Assembly: GCA_003255025.1 (NCBI GenBank)
Contig: QANY01000237.1
Location: 62,001 to 126,000, forward strand
DNA from: Datisca glomerata
Taxonomy: Eukaryota > Streptophyta > Magnoliopsida > Cucurbitales > Datiscaceae
Direction of reading: 5' to 3'
Length of the DNA stretch: 64,000 nt
This document shows, piece by piece, positions 58,477 to 64,000 of this stretch. Every line of letters starts with the position of its first letter. Position 1 is the stretch's first letter. The position numbers were made by a program, and so were the translations under genes. The notes under the pieces were generated by a model. It ran no database searches and had not been told where the DNA came from. It saw nothing but the letters and a program-made list of their open reading frames with translations.

Positions 58477-60736
58477 CCAATTTTTGTTGAGGCAATTCTT
58501 ACTTGTTTATTGACAACTGATCTAGATCCTGAAATATATGTCATTCTTGATCCTTCCTTTTACCAGTCCTCTCGGTTGGAATCATAAATGAGTGATCTCC
58601 TATCTGATGATCTTTTATATAGGTAGAAGTAGTGTGAGCGGTCTAAACTTCGACCCTTTATTTCTTCAAATTATATTCTCGTACCCATGCCTTGAAAAAA
58701 GATCAAGAGAATTTTTCAAATTATGTTCTCTTATGGAAGATAATTTTTCACTTCTCTCACTAAATCAGTGAGAAAGTGCTCCGCGATGGGTCACTTCACG
58801 GTCTCAAAATGGAAGTTTTCCTCCTTTCTTAAGATAGTGCAAAAGGTCTTTTAGGGCCACCATTTTCGCATCCCCCAAGTCATAATCGAAGTGGTCTCAT
58901 GCGATCTCATGCACAACCATCATGAAGTTAGGTATGAGCTGCTTGCGGTTACAAAATCTTCTGCAGAAGCCCCATTGACTCTCTCTCTATAAAAAAGCTG
59001 TCTGCATCATCAGTGGCGCTGGCGCGGGTTTTTATTAAACAATGTTCAGCTAGCATATAGCTAGCATTCCTTTTGAGCCAGGATCAAGCTCTTCTTTTAA
59101 GTATGATTGGGTTCTACAGTGGTATAACATGGTGAACCGGGCGTATTACTACACATAGATTCTATCTCATGTACCCTATTTTATGTACACCAACTCAATC
59201 AAAATTAAAGAAAACTTATTTCAACTATGGGGGAAATGCACCAGTCCGTCCTACCTACTAACACTAATAAGGTTGAAAGAAAAGATCCGTCAAGCAAGCT
59301 GCACGACCCCCGATTCGACTGAACTAAGCCCCGTACTTGTACAAGGAGGAAGCCAATCCCACCAACTTGAATGACTTTTTCTTATTAGTATACCATTTGC
59401 TTTTAACCTGGATGAAAGAGCTCAACAAACGTGACTGGGATGCTCATGAGATCATTTTGAAAACAAAAAAAAAAGATCTTTTCCTTCCTTTCTTCTTTCT
59501 CAAAACACCTTGATGGAATGAAAAGAAAAAAGAGAGAAAACCCTACCCATTCGAATGAATTGAAGAATGAAAAGTGCCAGCCCAAACTAGCTGGGATTTT
59601 TGGGGTAACCTCGCAGCCCTTTCCTCCAATCGAGTTGCAGTTGGCCTTGTTTCAATCAGAATAAGTTCCTGAGACTCTATCTTTATAGTAGGTTCTTTAG
59701 TCTTCACTCCCAAGAACTAGTACGCCCTATTCTCAAGAGTCAAAAAGCAGCTAAACTAAGCAACTTGTTGGGAGATTAGGCGGCAGTTGAAAGAGCTGCT
59801 CGAAAAGGGTCATGGTTGGCCCAATACATCCTTTTATGCCTTGCCCCTATCTCTAATGGGTCTTGGTGCCGATTAAGGCTCTAATTACACCACTTCACTG
59901 AAAGATGACTCAAAAGAAGATGCTTTGGTAAATAGGCCACTGATCGGCATCCAAGCTTGACTAACTAATAGGGGTGAGGGTTCGGCAAGCGCGTACTAAG
60001 CCAATCAATGGTAGCTAAGTAAGGAAATAAGCAAAGACAGCTTATGGTCGTGTGCTTATCATGAAAGCTTCTAGTGTCAAGTTTTCACAAGTAGGTTTTT
60101 TGGTCATAGCTGGACAATTAAGATAGATGTATTTCCCCTGATGAGACTCAGTATCCTTGGTTGAAAAAGGGGTTCTGCCACTTCACCAGAAGATCAAGTC
60201 CATGTCGAAAGAGGTACTTCCTCTTAGCCATTCACTAGAGTTCTTTCTTTTTAAAGAAAAGGGAGGGGTGGTAGAGCAGGATTTGCGCATCCTGTTGTCC
60301 GGTAAAAAAGAAGAAGGTTAACAAGAGCAAAAATAATACTCAACAAAATGCTCAATCCACATCTAGAAAAGAAGTTAGTCTAAAGAAAGAAGAAGGGTCG
60401 TGCCCAGTCCCAACAGTGTGTTCTTCTGTTTTGCCTTTCGGGAATCAGATGATGAGAGGACCAAGGCTAGATGATCGTGTCATTCTCTATACGCCTGAAA
60501 AACTGACGTATTCTATCTCTTTCTTTTTGCCTTCGTCCAGTGAATTCACCTAGGTTTGAAAAACTTATGTTGCAGGTGTGTCACCATTTCAACAGGAGAC
60601 CGAATAAGGCTTCTTTCTGCTGTTGAGGATCATTTTTTTCCTGACTCCACTCACTACCTTTTAGTGTTAATGGATATAGAAAGGCCATCAAAGAGCTCGG
60701 TACCAAAGAGGCACAACTAAGGAATCGTGCACTCAA

Positions 60737-61048
60737 ATGAAGATGTCATCAAAGAGTTTCGAACATTCATTCTCGAGCGAGGAGCGAGTTCAGGACCAAA
60801 GAAAGCTGGAGCATCTCTACCTTTTTTCCTTGCCTGGAGGGCATACGGGTCTGTGGGCACAGTTGAACAAGGCTCGTAGTCGGATACATCTATTGAGTAA
60901 GAGGTTGAAAAAGGCTAGACCACAAATCAAAAAGTCAGAAAGAAGAATAGAAAGAACTATAGCCAAAAGAACAAAGGGATTGTACGTTCAGTCTTGTGTA
61001 ACAAACAAAAGACAAAGATATAGTCCTATCCAAACTTGTCAGGATTAA
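60737..61048 (+). CDS. Unrecognised basic 103-residue open frame in NUMT
   Basis: A plus-strand frame with ATG start, rich in Lys, Arg and Ser in the second half (for example LSKRLKKARPQIKKSERRIE). No family recognised. It may be a mitochondrial orphan frame carried into the nucleus, or chance. No ribosome or splice context supports expression. Confidence 0.15.
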   Translation: MKMSSKSFEHSFSSEERVQDQRKLEHLYLFSLPGGHTGLWAQLNKARSRIHLLSKRLKKARPQIKKSERRIERTIAKRTKGLYVQSCVTNKRQRYSPIQTCQD

Positions 61049-62533
61049 AGAAGTTGGGATTGGATTAGCAGAGTATGGATGGGTCAAGACGTCGAGTTAA
61101 GTCTCAGTCATCTCCAAAAAAATCGAGGTGGTTAGGTTCGAGTCTTCATCGATCAGGTGGTCGGACATAATCTAATAGTATATATATATATATGGAGGGG
61201 TACGCTAAAATTCTGTCATCTGGCTCCTTCCACGCAATACGACTAGGATCAAATGGTTTACAATATTGCTAAGAAAGAAGAAGATCGAGACCATTCTTTT
61301 TTAGACAAAGGGCTTGACTTCTATCGGGTCTGCGTCGAGGGAGGGTAAACTAACTAGTTGGCTATGTAAAAAGAGAGTGGGTTAAAAGGGCATTTTCTAT
61401 CCTAGAATCACGAAGATGTTGACTTTGCGCTATGCCATACAATCTCAGGATTACTTCGATTCCTTGACGCTATGTGGGAGAACTCAACCAAGCAATCGGT
61501 GGTTCATCAGAGGATCCCATTTTTGAGAGAAAGTAAGGAGAGTTGGAAAGCCAACCTACCCTTCCGTTCGCGAAATCTGACCTTCATCCAAGAGTTTGGG
61601 CTTCTACGCGTAGAACGTGATACTGTCGGTTCCATTGGTCATTCTTCAGGAGAAGTCCCGAAACTGAACTAGTTAATTGATAGGATCATAGCTGACCCAT
61701 TGGCTTCATCGAGATTGGATAGCGCATAAGAGGGAATTTTCTAAATGAGAATCTTCTCTTTCTACACTGACGACATATCCCGCCTCAGAATATTCCTTCC
61801 TTTTTTCTGGTGGGACGAAGTCGCATTGATTGAAATTGATTGAATCTGAGTTTCTTTGCTTTCTTTCATGACAGTAGTTGGAAAAAGAAAAAGTAAAAGC
61901 AGCAGACCAGTAGTCCCATTATCCACCTTTAGAGATATTTTTTAAGAAGGTTCCGTTTAACACATCTTTGCCAAGGAGGAAAAGCAGGAAATAAATGCTT
62001 TGTCAGTTGAAGGTGCTATTTTCTCTACTCCTAGACATAGGATAGAGGCTCACTCTGAATCCATAGTATCCTCTGCATCTTCTGTCTCGTCTCTTGGCTT
62101 CAGGGAACCGGTGAGCAAGAGTCCCCCTCTGAAAGTGGCTTTGACGAAGTGAAGTGACCTTTATTCAATGGAATGCTTTGTTGGTTCAACTCAAGGGTCC
62201 GGTTTTTCGGTTTAGTGTGGTGGGAGGTCCTTTTTGTTGACCTTTCAGGAGACATGTTGTAATGTGAAGCTGGCAATACATGGTTGAGTCGATGATCAAT
62301 CCAATATTCAATCCTTCTATAGATGTTGATCAGACTTGTTAAGATCTCTTCTATTCTAAGAATCATTTGTGAATCCCCATTTTGATTGACCTTGACCGAA
62401 CATTGCTGGAAAAGAGGGACCCAGCCTCGTCGGCCCCCAAATTCTTAACCCTGACCTACACAAGTGGTTTTAGAACCCACATTTCGAAAACTTCTGTTAG
62501 GTTCTTAGTAGCAATCGGTGACCTTTTCTTCTT

Positions 62534-63174
62534 TTACTTCACATAGCTTTTCATCTCCTTGATAGCTGGAAGTTCTCCAGAAGTATGAAAAGATGGGGGA
62601 CTTTGTACCATCTGTTCTAGTGTGGTTGAATTCTGTTCAACAGCCCAAGGACTTGGAGCACATCTTTTGTTATTTCTACTGCTTGAAGTGATTGTTACGA
62701 TCATGAAGAAACGACGAATCCCAACTACGGATATATAAGAGCCAAAATTGCTAAGGGATTTCCATCCAGCGTAAGCATCTGGATAATCTGGAATTCAACG
62801 TGGCATACCCGAAAGCCTTAAGAAATGCATGGGAAAGAGGGTCGGATTAACCCTGAAAAAAGTGATCCAAAAATGGATTTGACCTAAAGTTTCAGGGTAT
62901 GTCCAAGTAAAGATTTTACCCACCCAATAGTGAAATCGTGCAAATAAAGCAAAAATGGCTCCCATAGAAAGTACATAATGGAAATGTGCAATCACATAAT
63001 AAGTATCATGTAGAGCAATGTCTAGCCCAGAATTTGTCGGGACTATTCCAATGAGTCCTCCTGTGGTGAACAAAAAGATGAACCCTACAGCAAATAACGT
63101 AGGTGTTTTGTATTATATCGAACCCCCCACATGGTAGCGATGCAACTAAAAATTTTGATTCGAGTAGGGATAGC
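62534..63174 (-). pseudogene. cox1: Mitochondrial cox1, C-terminal part, broken
   Basis: Minus strand from AIPTRIKIFSCIATMWG through [49 protein letters not shown] to [15 protein letters not shown] and a TAA at 62534-62536. Cytochrome c oxidase subunit 1 is the heme-copper core of complex IV in the inner membrane; this is about the last 210 of some 527 residues, including the HFHYV histidines. A one-base loss in the G run near 63125, a TAA at 63113-63115 (from CAA) and a TGA at 62795-62797 (from CGA) break the frame. Several Gly-to-Arg changes (GGA to AGA) are further G/C to A/T transitions. Upstream of 63174 the sequence is not cox1. Confidence 0.9.
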
Positions 63175-64000
63175 ACTTTTTTCATTGAGAATTCCTCGTT
63201 CTCTTTCGTGTGAATTCCCCAGCACGAATTCAGCCCATTTATTCCATCTCTCAAGCCCTGAAGAAACACCTGTTGGACTCCATATCTCTTTTGACTCGTA
63301 TCTTTCATTGTCTTCAAAGCTATAGTGACTAGCCATAGTCATACTTCTAATTTTCTTGATTTATGATTAAGATGAAGTTGATACTAGTCATGCTTTTTTA
63401 TTACTTCTAGTGCGGCCTACTTCCCCTTCGTGCGGCCTACTTCCCCTTCCAAAGGTTTCAATAGCGTCACAATAGGTCTTTGAGCATTCTCCTTCTTTGT
63501 TCCCCGGCTGTCCAACAAGTAGGTGGATTCGACCTTTGGTCATCATCGTTGTCGTCATTGGTTTTGCTTCTTTATTGTGATCGTAACTCCGACAAAATGA
63601 CGACTGTAGGTAGTGTTTTTGGGTTGCTCTGATGTCGATTGTGATCCTTTTGCTCTTCCTCTTCCTCTTATTTTTCTTCTCTCTTTCTTTCTCTCTTCTT
63701 CTTGTTCTCACTCTTTCTTTCAATCACTCTCTTATTCTTTCTTCCTTTACTCTTCTTTCCTTCTCTGTCGCCACGTACTCAGGTGGAAAGCAGCATGAAA
63801 ATTCTTTTGATCTATGACACCTCAACGGCGTCATTTTCAAAGAGGTGTTCGGATGATAAAGAAACTCGTGGGAACGAATAGAAGGTTCTGGAACTTTGTT
63901 GACATACATGCTCCGCTCCCCACTCACTACATTTATTAAATGTTTCATTTGGACAAATTACCTATTTGTCTCAACGAATTGCTCTATTTTGGAATCCTTG
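63175..64000. other. Mitochondrial-like DNA after cox1 breakpoint
   Basis: Directly joined to the cox1 fragment. The minus strand frame 63342-63175 reads HYSFEDNERYESKEIW and continues into cox1 codons but is not cox1. A TTCTTC-type pyrimidine tract fills 63650-63770. A phrase at 63830-63990 may be mitochondrial coding DNA, unidentified. Tandem copy of gtgcggcctacttccccttc at 63411-63450 (two units). Confidence 0.4.

Larger units (their letters stand above)
50530..64000. other. Nuclear copy of mitochondrial DNA (NUMT), scrambled
   Basis: From about 50530 the sequence turns to balanced composition with few AT runs, numerous short imperfect repeats and hairpins, as in plant mitochondrial genomes. 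Two mitochondrial genes confirm it: a nad1 exon (55871-55943, minus) and the 3' portion of cox1 (62534-63174, minus). The genes are isolated and the cox1 part is broken, so a nuclear insertion is preferred over contamination. Most of the block has no recognised gene; short frames (for example 51197-51496, 57128-57343, 60737-61048) are mitochondrial-type orphan frames at best. It runs past the right edge of the window. Confidence 0.75.

Noticed and set aside
60265..60310. tRNA-like string (ggtggtagagcagga...)
   Set aside because: D-arm-like start and a small stem are visible, but the anticodon loop is short and no matching acceptor stem or T-arm was found.
63613..63817. Overlapping Ser/Leu/Phe-rich frames at the right end
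   Set aside because: Translations of a TTC/CTT-rich pyrimidine tract in three frames; low complexity.
1..64000. CRISPR array, bacterial operon or phage-like system
   Set aside because: No regularly spaced direct repeats with unique spacers and no bacterial gene order; all features fit a plant nuclear genome.

Overview
This is a nuclear genomic window from a flowering plant, most likely a core eudicot. The evidence is a complete, intronless AP2/ERF gene of the RAP2-4 type, plant-type Copia, Gypsy, LINE and CACTA elements, plant pararetrovirus remnants, and a long block of plant mitochondrial DNA. Species was not determined. No bacterial gene, CRISPR array or convincing tRNA/rRNA gene was seen. 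Only one gene looks intact and functional: the ERF transcription factor at 15676-16737, with a recognisable promoter, leader and 3' end. Nearly everything else is layered, decaying mobile DNA.

Layout, left to right. 1-2505: remnants of two Copia elements, one LTR inserted into the gag remnant of another. 5840-11398: an inverted-repeat-flanked block holding a PPR pseudogene, itself split by a minus-strand Copia element that has kept one LTR, plus a possible solo LTR. 11758-14690: two Helitron-like elements in tandem, judged from hairpin-CTRR 3' ends and repeated start regions. 14820-17040: the ERF gene. 20150-23470: a decayed LINE with endonuclease, reverse transcriptase and RNase H pieces. 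23560-28320: a broken endogenous caulimovirid-like sequence ending at a TA run. 28336-33742: a Gypsy element with two LTRs and a gag but no polymerase. 34673-38770 and 40775-44229: two CACTA elements with matching 3-bp target duplications (TCT and GTG), separated by a Gypsy-like gag remnant. 45085-47395: a second copy of the same pararetrovirus family, again ending at an AT run. 49800-50510: another LINE fragment. About 50530-64000: scrambled mitochondrial DNA carrying a nad1 exon and the 3' part of cox1.

How the pieces relate: the window is a record of successive insertions, not a pathway. The mitochondrial block is best read as a nuclear copy (NUMT), because the cox1 part has a frameshift and two stop codons explained by C-to-T changes, and the nad1 exon keeps a serine codon where plant mitochondria need editing to leucine, which points to DNA-level transfer. 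The two pararetrovirus copies share a TATA box, leader hairpin and AT-run junction. No undescribed multi-gene system was found; the most interesting signals are structural (tandem Helitron ends, PPR capture, the conserved viral leader hairpin, LTR repeat-number change). Boundaries were read by eye and are approximate unless supported by a target-site duplication.
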